Positions 34,033 through 44,221 are shown, numbered from the stretch's first letter. The stretch is DNA of 64,000 nucleotides from Acinetobacter indicus CIP 110367 (GCF_000488255.1 NZ_KI530755.1:437064-501063); one strand, 5' to 3'. The notes: generated from the letters alone by a model not told the origin. Made by a program: numbers and translations.

Positions 34033-35160
34033 ATGCAGATCGGAATCCCAACCGAAACTGTCGTCGGTGAAAATCGTGTCGCTGCAACGCCAGAGACAGT
34101 AAAGAAGTTGATCAACGCGGGTCATAGCGTGGTTATTGAACGTGGTGCAGGCTTAAAAGCTGCCTATATCGATAGCGCCTATGAGCACGTGGGTGCCAAA
34201 ATTACAGATGATGCCTATACCGGCAGTCAAATGATTTTGAAAGTTCGCGCGCCGAAAGGTGAAGAAATTCAAAAACTTGCTCCTAACTCTACCGTAGTGG
34301 CAATGTTTGACCCATACCGCAATACTGAACTTGACCAATTTGCTGCACAGCAGGTGTCTGCATTTGCTCTGGAATTATTGCCACGGACCCTGTCCCGTGC
34401 GCAAAACATGGATGTGCTGTCCTCACAAGCCAACCTAGCCGGTTATAAATCGGTATTGCTGGCTGCAGCTGAATACCAGCGTATGTTCCCGATGCTGATG
34501 ACCGCAGCAGGGACAGTCAAACCTGCCCGTGTCGTGATCATGGGGGTGGGTGTTGCCGGTTTGCAAGCGATTGCGACCGCAAAACGTCTGGGTGCGGTGG
34601 TAGAAGCCACTGACCTGCGTCCAACTGCCAAAGATCAGGTTGAATCTCTGGGCGGAAAATGGCTAGACGTGCCGATGTCTGAAGAAGAACAGCAAAAAGC
34701 TGCTGATGCTGCTAAAAACGGCTATGGCTGGATGCCGGGCGAACAGTACATCAAAGATCAGGCCATTATTGTAGATAAAGCCGTTTCCAATGCTGACATC
34801 GTGATTACCACAGCGCTGTTACCAGGTCGTGATGCACCACGATTAATCAAGGCGGAAACTGTGGCCAAGATGAAACCGGGTTCAGTCATTCTGGATATGG
34901 CGGTAGAAACGGGCGGTAACGTTGAAGGCTCTCAATGCGGTGAAACCGTTGTCACTGAAAATGGCGTAAAAATTCTCGGTATTCCAAATATTCCGTCGAC
35001 GGTCTCTACTGAAGCATCGGCGCTGTATGCACGTAATGTGCTGAATTTTGTGGAAACCCTTTTTGATAGTGAAAAGAATTTTGCCATCAGTCAGGACGAT
35101 GAAATTCAAAAAGCCCTACTGGTTACGCACGGCGGCCAAGTGCTGTTGAAACGAGGTTAA
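34033..35160 (+). CDS. pntAA: NAD(P) transhydrogenase alpha-1 subunit
   Basis: A 375-aa soluble NAD(H)-binding domain of the proton-translocating transhydrogenase, which makes NADPH from NADH using the proton gradient. Marks: [20 protein letters not shown] at the N terminus, [14 protein letters not shown], and the Rossmann segment [20 protein letters not shown] with ATDLRP after it. SD TTGAGGAA is clear. Here the alpha chain is split into two genes (alpha-1 here, alpha-2 next), as in several bacteria. Confidence 0.96.
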   Translation: MQIGIPTETVVGENRVAATPETVKKLINAGHSVVIERGAGLKAAYIDSAYEHVGAKITDDAYTGSQMILKVRAPKGEEIQKLAPNSTVVAMFDPYRNTELDQFAAQQVSAFALELLPRTLSRAQNMDVLSSQANLAGYKSVLLAAAEYQRMFPMLMTAAGTVKPARVVIMGVGVAGLQAIATAKRLGAVVEATDLRPTAKDQVESLGGKWLDVPMSEEEQQKAADAAKNGYGWMPGEQYIKDQAIIVDKAVSNADIVITTALLPGRDAPRLIKAETVAKMKPGSVILDMAVETGGNVEGSQCGETVVTENGVKILGIPNIPSTVSTEASALYARNVLNFVETLFDSEKNFAISQDDEIQKALLVTHGGQVLLKRG

Positions 35161-35171
35161 GGAGAACAGTC

Positions 35172-35495
35172 ATGGTTGAAACAATTACAATTTTTGTCCT
35201 GGCCATTTTCGTAGGTTACTACGTGGTTTGGGGGGTTACACCTGCATTGCATACGCCACTGATGGCGGTAACCAATGCGCTGTCTTCGATCATTATCGTG
35301 GGGGCGATGATTCAAACGGTCGGCTTGCCTGTGTTAGGTGTGGATGCCAATGTGCAGTTCCAGAGCATTAACGTGGTGAGTGTACTTGGTGCGATTGCAG
35401 TATTCCTGGCCAGTATTAATATTTTCGGTGGCTTCGCAGTGACTGCGCGTATGCTGGAAATGTTTAAACCAAAACAAAAGAAAAAAGAGGGCTAA
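35172..35495 (+). CDS. pntAB: NAD(P) transhydrogenase alpha-2 subunit
   Basis: A 107-aa membrane subunit with three to four TM helices ([20 protein letters not shown] ... [12 protein letters not shown] ... [20 protein letters not shown]) and a basic C-terminal tail. It starts 11 bp after pntAA with SD AAGGAG and ends 3 bp before the pntB ATG, so the three genes form one operon. Confidence 0.95.
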   Translation: MVETITIFVLAIFVGYYVVWGVTPALHTPLMAVTNALSSIIIVGAMIQTVGLPVLGVDANVQFQSINVVSVLGAIAVFLASINIFGGFAVTARMLEMFKPKQKKKEG

Positions 35496-35498
35496 TTG

Positions 35499-36944
35499 AT
35501 GGAATTTATTCGAGACTATGCGGATTGGTTCTACCTGATTGGGGCTGTCCTCTTTATTTTAACTTTACGAGGCCTGTCTGGGCCAAAAACGGCGATTGCT
35601 GGTAACCGTTACGGCATGATCGCCATGGCGATTGCCGTATTGACTACCTTCTTTGTGGCGGATCATCCGGTTATCTGGATGATTCTGGGGGCGATGATTC
35701 TGGGTGCCATTGTTGGGATTGCCCGTGCGCGTACCGTACCGATGACGCAAATGCCAGAAACCGTAGCACTGATGCACTCACTGGTCGGTCTGGCAGCGGT
35801 GTTAATTGCAATTGCAGCGATTATTCATAACAACAAGCTGGTTGAACTGGGTCCAGAGCTGTTGGCAGCCAATGGCGTCAGCTTCCATGAAATGAGCAAA
35901 GTGCATTTGTTTGAATTGTTCGTGGGCTGTTTTGTTGGTGCGATTACCTTTACTGCATCGGTATTTGCTTACGGTAAACTGGCAGCGAAAAAATGGGCCA
36001 AGACCATTTCGGGTGGCTGGGTTAAACCGGTTCAGGCACTGATTTTCATTGCCATGCTGGGCTTTGGGATTCACTTCTTCTTAAGCGGTAGCATGACCTC
36101 GTTCTGGGCCATGACCGCACTGGCTTTAGCCTTTGGCTGGGTCTGGATTGCCCCAGTCGGTGGTGGCGACATGCCGGTGGTGGTATCACTGCTCAACTCC
36201 TTCTCGGGCTGGGCGGCAGCAGGGATTGGTTTTACCTTGGAAAACAACATGCTGATTGTGGCGGGTTCACTGGTTGGTTCATCAGGTGCAATTCTGTCGT
36301 ACATCATGTGTAAAGCCATGAACCGTTCAATCATCAACGTTTTGTTTGGTGGTGCGATGGGTGGGGCGGCAGCGCCTACTGCAGGTGCGGGTGAGCAGGT
36401 ACAGCGTAACTACCGTTCAGGTTCTGCAGATGATGCTGGCTTCTTAATGTCCAATGCGGACAGCGTGGTGATTGTGCCGGGTTATGGTATGGCACAAGGC
36501 CGTGCGCAAAATGCGGTGAAAGAACTGGCCAACTTGCTGAAAGAGCAGGGTGTAACGGTGCGTTTTGCGATTCACCCGGTGGCGGGTCGTATGCCAGGTC
36601 ACATGAACGTCTTGCTTGCTGAAGCCGACGTGCCGTATGAAGACATTCTGGAAATGGACGAGATTAACTCGGACTTCCCGGCAACGGATGTGGTATTGGT
36701 GATAGGTGCCAACGACGTAGTCAACCCGGCAGCCAAAGACGATCCAAACTCGCCAATTTACGGTATGCCAATTCTGGAAGCACATAAAGCACGTACCATT
36801 ATGGTGATCAAGCGCTCAATGGCGACTGGTTATGCAGGTCTGGACAATGACCTGTTCTATAACGACAAGACTATGATGGTCTTCGGTGATGCCAAGAAAG
36901 TGGTTGAAGACATGACCAAAGCGATTAACGGTACGGGTCACTAA
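35499..36944 (+). CDS. pntB: NAD(P) transhydrogenase beta subunit
   Basis: A 481-aa subunit from ATG 35499 with SD AGAGG; the in-frame TTG at 35496 is not preferred. The N-terminal membrane part has about nine TM helices (MALAFGWVW-type stretch with GGGDMPVVVSLLNSFSGWAA); the C-terminal domain binds NADP(H): VIVPGYGMAQGRAQNAVKEL, GRMPGHMNVLLAEADVPYED and VVLVIGANDVVNPAAKDDP. It completes the proton-pumping transhydrogenase with the two upstream products. Confidence 0.96.
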   Translation: MEFIRDYADWFYLIGAVLFILTLRGLSGPKTAIAGNRYGMIAMAIAVLTTFFVADHPVIWMILGAMILGAIVGIARARTVPMTQMPETVALMHSLVGLAAVLIAIAAIIHNNKLVELGPELLAANGVSFHEMSKVHLFELFVGCFVGAITFTASVFAYGKLAAKKWAKTISGGWVKPVQALIFIAMLGFGIHFFLSGSMTSFWAMTALALAFGWVWIAPVGGGDMPVVVSLLNSFSGWAAAGIGFTLENNMLIVAGSLVGSSGAILSYIMCKAMNRSIINVLFGGAMGGAAAPTAGAGEQVQRNYRSGSADDAGFLMSNADSVVIVPGYGMAQGRAQNAVKELANLLKEQGVTVRFAIHPVAGRMPGHMNVLLAEADVPYEDILEMDEINSDFPATDVVLVIGANDVVNPAAKDDPNSPIYGMPILEAHKARTIMVIKRSMATGYAGLDNDLFYNDKTMMVFGDAKKVVEDMTKAINGTGH

Positions 36945-36964
36945 GACGTCCGATACCCGCGTTC

Positions 36965-36994
36965 AAAATCCCCCTCGATTGAGGGGGATTTTTT
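36965..36994 (+). terminator. terminator of the pnt operon
   Basis: AAAATCCCCCTC (36965-36976), loop GATT, GAGGGGGATTTT (36981-36992) and further T residues. A strong canonical terminator 20 bp after pntB. Confidence 0.93.
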
Positions 36995-37157
36995 AATATC
37001 TGTGACTAAATAGAATCTTTTATTACATACGATTCAATCTTTGGGTTGGGGGGAGATCGAGAAGCACTGCCGAGAGGTTTAAGTTCAGCTATTGGGAAGT
37101 GGAAAAATCAGTCGGTGTCTGGATTCAGCTGTGACCAGCTCTTATTTTGACCCAATA

Positions 37158-37183
37158 AAAAAGCGACCTTCAGGTCGCTTTTT
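37158..37183 (-). terminator. terminator of rsfS
   Basis: AAAAAGCGACC (37158-37168), loop TTCA, GGTCGCTTTTT (37173-37183). Lies 8 bp past the rsfS stop on the minus strand and gives a T tract in that direction. Confidence 0.85.
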
Positions 37184-37191
37184 GGGAAATC

Positions 37192-37623
37192 TTAGTTTAC
37201 AGATTCAGGTGCTGTACGCCATAAGCTTTCTAGGTCGTAGAACTTACGGGCAGTTGGAAGCATGACATGTACCACCACGATACCCAGATCAATCAAGATC
37301 CATTCAGCATCGCGTTCACCTTCCATACCAATCGGGCGGAAGCCTGCTTTACGTGCTTCTTCAGCAACGTTGTCAGCAAGAGATTTAACATGACGGGTTG
37401 AGGTGCCGCTAGCAATCACAATAGCATCTGCAACATTGCTGATGCTGCTAACATCAAGCTCAACAATTTCTTTGGCTTTTACATCTTCAAGGGCATCGCG
37501 CACAACTTGCAGGCAAGCGTGTACGTCATTGTTTGGGGAAGTCATTGCGAGATCGTGAGAATTAGAAGCGCCGGGCGATGGTTCTAAATTCATAAAGGGT
37601 ATAATTTCCTGACAATTATTCAT
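37192..37623 (-). CDS. rsfS: ribosome silencing factor RsfS
   Basis: A 143-aa protein of the Iojap/RsfS family. The conserved core starts around residue 35: CLQVVRDALEDVKAKEIVEL, DVSSISNVADAIVIASGTS, then GMEGERDAEWILIDLGIVVV and HVMLPTARKFYDLESLW. RsfS binds ribosomal protein uL14 and blocks subunit joining when nutrients are scarce. The ATG at 37593 (MNLEPSPGAS) or that at 37545 (MTSPNND) may be the true start; the region before the core is not conserved. Confidence 0.93.
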   Translation of the reverse strand: MNNCQEIIPFMNLEPSPGASNSHDLAMTSPNNDVHACLQVVRDALEDVKAKEIVELDVSSISNVADAIVIASGTSTRHVKSLADNVAEEARKAGFRPIGMEGERDAEWILIDLGIVVVHVMLPTARKFYDLESLWRTAPESVN

Positions 37624-37675
37624 TGTCTAATATAGCGGCTTTGAGCCTAAATTTCAAATCTATGACAGTGCCGAA

Positions 37676-38464
37676 TTATTGATATTCGGCAAAGTATTTG
37701 TTTTTCCACGCAAAGGAATTTGCTGAATCTTTGCTCGGTCGATATTCCGCCGCCACATAGCCTGCATAGTCACTGTGTTTGAGCCAGTCAAACACTTCCG
37801 CAAAGGCAATATCGCCGGTATCCGGTTCATGACGACCCGGGCAGTCGGCAAACTGGATATGGCCAATCTGTTGGATATTCTCGATCAGTCCTTCCAATAC
37901 GTTTTCACCCATCATGGCCATGTGATAGCAGTCATACTGCATTTTTAGCGCCGGATGTTGCACCGCTTCAAGCATCTCTTGGGCCTGGGCAATGTTCTGT
38001 ACTAAAAAGCGCGGCATGTCGGTGCCATTAATCATTTCCATCACCGGCAGGATCTGCTGGCTGCTAAGCATATGGCTGGCCATTTTCAGGTTCTCGGCCA
38101 GTGTCCTGAGGCAAGGCAGCAGATCGGCATCCTGAGGCTGTTTGCCGGCCAGAATATTGACACTTGGCACTTTGAGTGCAACCGCGTATTCAATAGCCTG
38201 CTCAACGTCATGACGAAACTCGATTTCCTTGCCCGGCACACCGGCCAGCCCGTTGCCGCCTTGCATTAAATCTCCGGCCGGAACATTAATCAGGCACAGC
38301 GTCAGTTCATGCAAGGTTAGCTGGCTTTGAATCTGCGCAATGCTCAGTTCATACGGAAACTGGATTTCAACATGCTGGAAGCCGTGTTGTCTGGCCAGTG
38401 CAAAGCGCTCAAGTAGCGGCACTTCAGTAAAAATCATAGAAAGATTTACGGCAAGTTTCGTCAT
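37676..38464 (-). CDS. hydroxypyruvate isomerase-like / 2-oxo-tetronate isomerase-like TIM barrel
   Basis: A 262-aa protein from the ATG at 38464 (MTKLAVNLSMIFTEVP); nine more codons upstream are open but unlikely. It is an AP-endonuclease-2-like TIM barrel of the Hyi/OtnI group: QHVEIQFPYEL, LINVPAGDLMQGGNGLAGVP, ILPVMEMINGTDMPRF with the metal-binding Glu, MQYDCYHMAMMGENV, IQFADCPGRHEPDTGDI with Asp and His, and a late AAEYRPS. It sits 36 bp after a beta-hydroxyacid dehydrogenase, a common pair in pathways for glyoxylate/tartronate-type or four-carbon acid sugars. Substrate not settled. Confidence 0.83.
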   Translation of the reverse strand: MTKLAVNLSMIFTEVPLLERFALARQHGFQHVEIQFPYELSIAQIQSQLTLHELTLCLINVPAGDLMQGGNGLAGVPGKEIEFRHDVEQAIEYAVALKVPSVNILAGKQPQDADLLPCLRTLAENLKMASHMLSSQQILPVMEMINGTDMPRFLVQNIAQAQEMLEAVQHPALKMQYDCYHMAMMGENVLEGLIENIQQIGHIQFADCPGRHEPDTGDIAFAEVFDWLKHSDYAGYVAAEYRPSKDSANSFAWKNKYFAEYQ

Positions 38465-38500
38465 AAACAATGTCCTGCATTCCCTGTGCAAAGGGTGAAA

Positions 38501-39373
38501 TTAAGTGGTCTGTTCCACCTGTTGAATGACCGTGGATAAATCTGCTTCCGCAAAGCCTTTGGCCTGATGCGCTTGCAGTTGTTGCAAAGCCTGCTGTGCC
38601 ACCGGAATATTCAGCTGATAATGCGCAGCCAGGGTCAGTGCATTGTTCAGGTCTTTGGACAGGGTCTGGACTTTCCACTGCACCGGTTCAAAGCTATGAC
38701 TGGCCATGCGCGGGGTTAGAATCTGAAACGGTTTGGAGTCAGCAAATCCACCGGCTAGTGCGGGTGCCAGTAAAGTGGTGTCTACCCCAGCTTGAGCTGC
38801 AAGCGCGACAGCTTCGGCAATCAGGGTACTGTTGGCTGCGACAATCAGCTGGTTGCAGATTTTGGTGGCCTGTCCGGTGCCACTGGCCCCCATACGGGTC
38901 ACGCGCTGTGAGAGCACATTATAAATCAGGGTCAGTTTTTCAATGGTGGCGGCATCACCGCCGGCAAAGATCACCAGGGTGCCTTGTTCTGCGCCCGCTG
39001 TGCCGCCCGACACTGGTGAATCAATCCACTTCACCTGCTGACGGGCTGCCTGTTCAGCCAGTGTCAGGGTTTTATCCACAGACAGGCTGGAGAAATCCAC
39101 AATCACTTGCTTGGCCTGCAAATGCGGCTGAATCTGCTCAAAAACGGCTTGGACTGCATTGTCATCGGCCAGGCAGCTTAAAATTACCGGATATTGACCA
39201 ATCTTTTCTAGGGCCAGTGCTTCAGCACCCATGTCCAGCAGTTCCTCACAGGCAGCAGCAGTGCGGTTCCAGACGGCGACCCGAAAACCAGCATGAATCA
39301 GACGTGCTGCCATGCGTGTGCCCATTAAGCCCATACCCAGAAAGGCGATGGGCGTATTGCGATCAAAACTCAT
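38501..39373 (-). CDS. NAD(P)-dependent beta-hydroxyacid dehydrogenase
   Basis: A 290-aa protein of the 3-hydroxyisobutyrate/tartronate-semialdehyde dehydrogenase family. The nucleotide site is FLGMGLMGTRMAARLIHAGF; the substrate site is IDSPVSGGTAGAEQGTL; the catalytic Lys lies in GASGTGQATKICNQLIVA. Together with the isomerase downstream it suggests the pair hydroxypyruvate isomerase/tartronate semialdehyde reductase, but valine catabolism is a real alternative. Same direction as the crotonase upstream. Confidence 0.88.
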   Translation of the reverse strand: MSFDRNTPIAFLGMGLMGTRMAARLIHAGFRVAVWNRTAAACEELLDMGAEALALEKIGQYPVILSCLADDNAVQAVFEQIQPHLQAKQVIVDFSSLSVDKTLTLAEQAARQQVKWIDSPVSGGTAGAEQGTLVIFAGGDAATIEKLTLIYNVLSQRVTRMGASGTGQATKICNQLIVAANSTLIAEAVALAAQAGVDTTLLAPALAGGFADSKPFQILTPRMASHSFEPVQWKVQTLSKDLNNALTLAAHYQLNIPVAQQALQQLQAHQAKGFAEADLSTVIQQVEQTT

Positions 39374-39403
39374 GCTTCTCTTCCCGATCTTGATGCTCTG
39401 TGC

Positions 39404-40192
39404 TTAGTTAAATTGACGCGGTAAAAAACTGGTGTCAGGTTGCTTGTCTTTTTTACGCGCCAGTTGACTGTTTTTGCCAAGCAGTAATTTCAGCTGCCAG
39501 ATTTTTTCCAGACGTAAGGATTTTTGTGGATTATGTTCCATGGCATCTAGCACCTGTTTGGCCGCAGCCAGCGCATCCGGAGAACGCTGCGCCAGTTCCT
39601 GCGCCAGAATCTGGGCATGATCCAGTGGTGTGTCACTTAAGTGGGTGACTAAGCCAATTTCTTTGGCATATTGCGCTTCAAAAATACGGGCGGTGAGGGT
39701 CAGTTCTTTGGCCAGGTCCAGGCCAATCAGGCCTTTTAAAGAGCGGCTCAGACCCATATCCGGTACCAGCCCCCAGCGGCTTTCCATAATTGACATCTGG
39801 GTTTTAGGATGGGCAATACGAATATCTGCTGCCAGTGCCAGTTGCATCCCGGCTCCAAAACAGTAACCTTCAATCGCAGCAATCACAGGGACGGGCAATT
39901 CCTGCCAGATCAGAAAGGCTTTTTGAAACAGGCTCTGGCCGGGTTTGAGTAATTCCCAGGCGGCAAAGGCACGATTTTGCGGATTGTTTAAATCGGCCAG
40001 ATCAATACCGGCACTAAACACTTCGGCTTCACCAGTCAGAATGACGCAGCGCAAGCTACGGTCTTTTTTTAGCTGCCTGGCAGTTTTGACCAGCTGTTTT
40101 AATAATGCAAAGCTCATGGCATTGCGTTTTTCCGGGCGATTCAGTCGCACAATGGCAATGCCGTTATTTTTTTCTACCTGTACTATGGTCAT
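39404..40192 (-). CDS. crotonase/enoyl-CoA hydratase family protein
   Basis: A 262-aa crotonase. Marks: NRPEKRNAMSFALLKQL, the first oxyanion-hole element FSAGIDLADL, the second IEGYCFGAGMQLALAADIRI, and a possible catalytic acid in SIMESRWGLVPDMGLS. The pattern fits an enoyl-CoA hydratase or isomerase; substrate unknown. It lies 30 bp upstream of the dehydrogenase and may share its transcript. Confidence 0.87.
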   Translation of the reverse strand: MTIVQVEKNNGIAIVRLNRPEKRNAMSFALLKQLVKTARQLKKDRSLRCVILTGEAEVFSAGIDLADLNNPQNRAFAAWELLKPGQSLFQKAFLIWQELPVPVIAAIEGYCFGAGMQLALAADIRIAHPKTQMSIMESRWGLVPDMGLSRSLKGLIGLDLAKELTLTARIFEAQYAKEIGLVTHLSDTPLDHAQILAQELAQRSPDALAAAKQVLDAMEHNPQKSLRLEKIWQLKLLLGKNSQLARKKDKQPDTSFLPRQFN

Positions 40193-40300
40193 GGTCTAAA
40201 CTCTTATTTTTCCTCTGTTGAGCATAGCATGCAGATACGCATGATACATGACAGGGCAGTCACATCCATCTTTCAAGACCCTGACTTTAGTCGAGTCAGA

Positions 40301-43111
40301 CTACTGCGTGTGCTTGTTTAGAATCTGCTCGGCGGCATGTTCAACCTGAGCAATCACGGCTTGTAATTCATCAAAGCGTCTTAGCACTTCCTGAATAAAG
40401 GCATCATCGGCTTTACGGCGTTCTTTACGTAAGGTCGAAACAAACTGCTCAAAAGAACCGGTGGCTTCCTGCAGGCTTGGGGTGCCGACATAACGGGTGG
40501 CGCCATACAGGCGATGCAGCACATGCTCCAGTTGCGGGAAATCTTCCAGTTCAATCAGCTGCTGCATTTCATGCAGTTCGGTGGCAAAGCTGTCGAGCAG
40601 CATACGCAGCAGATCCAGTGCCAGATCTTCCTTGTTGGCGGCCAGCATCAGGCTTTGCTGCCAGTCAAGAACCAGCGGATCAAGCGCTTCAATCACCACG
40701 GCTTTTTCCACTGCCGGCACCTTGTTAAAGTTTTCAGTGGTCCAGTGGGTCAGAATCTGGATGATCTGTTCAATCTGGATTGGCTTGGTGACGTAATCAT
40801 CCATGCCGACCTTCAGCAGATTCTGTTTTTCATCGGCCAGCGCATGCGCGGTCAGGGCGATAATTGGCAGGCGTTTATGCTTGTCGAGGGTGGACTCCAG
40901 CGAGCGGATGGCGCGGGTGGTATCAATCCCGGACATCACCGGCATCTGAATATCCATAAACACCAGATCAAACGGTTTGGCATCCTGTTCAATCCGCTCT
41001 TGCAGGATATTCAGGGCTTCCTGACCGCTCAGCGCTTTGGTGGTGGTGACATTCAGTTCACCTAACAAGGCTTCTAAAACAATCAGGTTTGGCAAGTGGT
41101 CATCTACCGCCAGCACATGTAGCCCCTGTCCATCAAAGACTTCGGTGCCTGTATCTTCAAACGGATTTTCATTGTTCAGTAACTGAATCAGCGCGCCACG
41201 GCTTAAAGGCTGATACAGCGGGCGGGTGCGATATTCATTCAGCATGCTTAGATCAAGCGCCATCTGGTAGCCGTAAATGGCCAGATTGCCCTGATAGCGG
41301 CTGCGAATTTCTTTCAGTAAGGCTTCGGTGTCACCGCTATGATCGACAATTAACCAGGTGTCTTCTTCCGGTGTAGACAGGTGATTGAGTCGGCTGAATA
41401 AGTCCAGAATCGAAGTGGTTTCGGTATGCTGGACCTGATAATTTTCCAGATAGTGACGCAGCACATTGGCGGTTGCCGGATGCGCCAGATAGGACACCAC
41501 ATGCTTGTTGGCAAAGCGTGGGTGCACAATAATTTCATCCTCATCAATGCTGAATACGGCAGTAAACCAGAAGGTCGAGCCTTTTTCAGTCGGTGCGCGT
41601 TCCTGGTTGTCTTCAAAGCCAATCTGGCCCTGCATTAAATGTACCAGCTGCTTGGAAATGGCCAGCCCCAGACCGGTCCCGCCAAACTGACGGGTCACAG
41701 AAGCATCGCCTTGCGAGAAGGATTCAAACAGTTTTTTCCGGTCGGTGCCGCTTAAACCAATACCGCTGTCCTGCACGCTAAAGTGAATCATGCTCTGACC
41801 GATATCTTCATGTTCAATGCGCGCACGTACAATAATTTCACCATCCGGGGTGAATTTAATGGCATTGGAAATCAGGTTGGTCAGCACCTGCTTAAAGCGC
41901 AGGGCATCGCCAATCACATGCTTTGGCACGTTGTCAGCATAATAAAAGGCCATCGCAATCTGCTTCTGCGCGGCCAGCGGCGACAGCATGTCCATTACAT
42001 CATAAATGGCTTCTTCCAGATCAAAAGGTGCGGTTTCCAGTTCCAGTTTGCCGGCATCAATTTTCGAGAAATCCAGTACATCGTTAATCAGCGCCAGCAG
42101 ATGCGCCGAGGATTTGCGAATGGTTTGCAGATACAGGTTCTGCTCATTGCTGAGATTACCCTGGCGCAGTAATAAATGGATAAAGCCATCAATACTGTTC
42201 AGCGGAGTACGTAATTCATGGCTGATATTGGCCAGGAAGACCGATTTGGACTGGTTGGCTGAAATCGCCTGGTCACGTGCCTGACGGTAAGTAATGTTCT
42301 GGACTTCCAAGGTATCTAGGGTGCGGCGCAAGTCATCTTCGGTCTGTTCGGTATGTTCTTTTAGTTCCAGAAAGCTGAAATGCAGACGCTTGACCACATT
42401 GGCAATATCACGCTGCAATAAACGCAGCTCGCCGGTACTGTTAATTACCATGTGCTGATCTAGCGTGTCGGCATTCAGGCGTTGCAGTTGCATACGGATT
42501 TCGTACATTGGCGCAATCCAGCGGCGCGAATAGAAATTTAGACACAGCAACAGAAGCATCAGGGTCAGCAGGCCGGTGGTAATCAGCACGGTCATGACCC
42601 GATAACGGGCAATTTCCAGGGGTTGATTGTCTAGTTCGATTAGCAGCCAGGCATACTGGCTCTGGCTTTCATCAATACGTAAACCATAGACATGGCTGTC
42701 TTTATGCTGAATGGGGCCAAAGAAGGCGGCATCGCGCGGAAAACTGGGCCAGCCGGCCTGATCTTGATAGCCCATACTCAGGCGGCTACGGCCTTGGGAA
42801 TCAATAATGGCAGTCCGAAGTAAATGCTTTTCATTGAGCAGGTTTTGCATATAGCTGCGCGCCTGCTCATATTGCCAGGGAAAGGTGTTGAGCTGCTGCA
42901 AGGCCACTTCAGACAGCATTTCATAGCGGGTTAAAATCGCAATCGCCATCTGCTTTTGCTGGGCGCGCGCTGCATTCGAGGTTTCGGTCAGAACCAGCCC
43001 TGCACCGACTGCCGCCAGCACCATAATGGGCACAAATATCAGGGCAATCAGTTGCCCATAAGCATGATTTAAATGTAGGCGCTTAAATAACTTTTTATTG
43101 ATATTTGACAT
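40301..43111 (-). CDS. gacS: GacS/BarA-type hybrid sensor kinase
   Basis: A 936-aa tripartite sensor kinase. TM1 at ~18-40, periplasmic domain, TM2 at ~172-192, linker resembling HAMP, then HisKA with His298 (NISHELRTPL), HATPase (NLISNAIKFTPDGE, DSGIGLSG, FGGTGLGLAISKQLV), receiver with Asp720 (LVFMDIQMPVMSG), and Hpt with His866 (LHRLYGATRYVG). This order is that of GacS/BarA, which phosphorylates GacA to control small-RNA-based regulation, motility and virulence-related metabolism. It is divergent from cysM, as typical in Acinetobacter and Pseudomonas. Confidence 0.93.
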   Translation of the reverse strand: MSNINKKLFKRLHLNHAYGQLIALIFVPIMVLAAVGAGLVLTETSNAARAQQKQMAIAILTRYEMLSEVALQQLNTFPWQYEQARSYMQNLLNEKHLLRTAIIDSQGRSRLSMGYQDQAGWPSFPRDAAFFGPIQHKDSHVYGLRIDESQSQYAWLLIELDNQPLEIARYRVMTVLITTGLLTLMLLLLCLNFYSRRWIAPMYEIRMQLQRLNADTLDQHMVINSTGELRLLQRDIANVVKRLHFSFLELKEHTEQTEDDLRRTLDTLEVQNITYRQARDQAISANQSKSVFLANISHELRTPLNSIDGFIHLLLRQGNLSNEQNLYLQTIRKSSAHLLALINDVLDFSKIDAGKLELETAPFDLEEAIYDVMDMLSPLAAQKQIAMAFYYADNVPKHVIGDALRFKQVLTNLISNAIKFTPDGEIIVRARIEHEDIGQSMIHFSVQDSGIGLSGTDRKKLFESFSQGDASVTRQFGGTGLGLAISKQLVHLMQGQIGFEDNQERAPTEKGSTFWFTAVFSIDEDEIIVHPRFANKHVVSYLAHPATANVLRHYLENYQVQHTETTSILDLFSRLNHLSTPEEDTWLIVDHSGDTEALLKEIRSRYQGNLAIYGYQMALDLSMLNEYRTRPLYQPLSRGALIQLLNNENPFEDTGTEVFDGQGLHVLAVDDHLPNLIVLEALLGELNVTTTKALSGQEALNILQERIEQDAKPFDLVFMDIQMPVMSGIDTTRAIRSLESTLDKHKRLPIIALTAHALADEKQNLLKVGMDDYVTKPIQIEQIIQILTHWTTENFNKVPAVEKAVVIEALDPLVLDWQQSLMLAANKEDLALDLLRMLLDSFATELHEMQQLIELEDFPQLEHVLHRLYGATRYVGTPSLQEATGSFEQFVSTLRKERRKADDAFIQEVLRRFDELQAVIAQVEHAAEQILNKHTQ

Positions 43112-43265
43112 GGTTAAAGCAGTTTATTCGTTCTGCCGAGCAGTTTAGCACGCTTTATTTTAAAACTGACTGTGCTTTAAGCACTTTCACGAAAAAGCTG
43201 GTGAAAAGAGTGCAGGCGGGTGGTTTTTTTCATACAATATGCGCACCTAGAGAAAGGTGCAAATA

Positions 43266-44195
43266 ATGAGTAATACCACCCCTGATTTCCAAGCCGATGA
43301 ATTTCTATTAGATCATTATGTGGGCAAAACGCCATTGGTACGCTTGCAGCGTCTTGCAAGTCATACCCAAGCCACGGTGTTGGCCAAATTGGAAGGCAAC
43401 AATCCGGCAGGTTCAGTCAAAGACCGCCCAGCGTATAACATGATTATGCAGGCGGAAAAGCGCGGTCAGATCAAACCGGGTGATACCTTGATTGAAGCCA
43501 CCAGCGGAAATACGGGGATTGCACTGGCCATGGTGGCTGCCATGCGTGGTTATCAGATGAAGCTGATCATGCCGAACAACATGAGTCAGGAACGTAAAGA
43601 TGCCATGCGTGCCTATGGCGCCGAACTGATTGAAGTGACCAAAGAACAGGGCATGGAAGGAGCGCGTGATCTGGCCCTGCAAATGCAGGCCGAAGGCAAA
43701 GGTCTGGTACTGAACCAGTTTGGTAATCCGGACAATGTCGAAGCGCATTACCTGACCACCGGACCGGAAATCTGGCAGCAAACTGGCGGTAAAATTACCC
43801 ACTTTGTCAGCTCGATGGGGACCACCGGCACCATTATGGGGGTATCCAAATACCTGAAAGAAATGAATCCGGATATTCAGATTGTTGGGTTACAGCCTTC
43901 AGATGGTTCCAGCATTGCCGGTATTCGCCGCTGGCCGGAAGAATATTTACCGACCATTTTTGATCGTAGTCGTGTCGACCGGATTATTGATATTCCACAA
44001 ATTGAAGCCGAGCGGACCATGCGTAAACTGGCGCAAAAAGAAGGTATCAGTGCCGGAACGTCATCGGGTGGTGCAGTATGGGCTTCACTGAAACTGGCAG
44101 AAGAAAACCCGGATGCGGTGATTGTCTGCATTATCTGCGACCGGGGTGACCGTTATTTATCAACCGGTTTATTTTCCGTTCAAGATCCTGAATAA
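43266..44195 (+). CDS. cysM: cysteine synthase B
   Basis: A 309-aa PLP enzyme making cysteine from O-acetylserine and sulfide or thiosulfate. The PLP-binding Lys is in GNNPAGSVKDRPA; the substrate loop is EATSGNTGIALAM; the phosphate-binding Gly loop is SSMGTTGTIMGVS. The start is ATG 43266 with AAAGG about 8 nt upstream; an in-frame GTG at 43257 is less likely. CysM type is inferred from length and from R-R-W-P-E-E-Y region. Confidence 0.93.
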   Translation: MSNTTPDFQADEFLLDHYVGKTPLVRLQRLASHTQATVLAKLEGNNPAGSVKDRPAYNMIMQAEKRGQIKPGDTLIEATSGNTGIALAMVAAMRGYQMKLIMPNNMSQERKDAMRAYGAELIEVTKEQGMEGARDLALQMQAEGKGLVLNQFGNPDNVEAHYLTTGPEIWQQTGGKITHFVSSMGTTGTIMGVSKYLKEMNPDIQIVGLQPSDGSSIAGIRRWPEEYLPTIFDRSRVDRIIDIPQIEAERTMRKLAQKEGISAGTSSGGAVWASLKLAEENPDAVIVCIICDRGDRYLSTGLFSVQDPE

Positions 44196-44221
44196 ACCGC
44201 CGTCAAGCTGTAGAGAAAATT

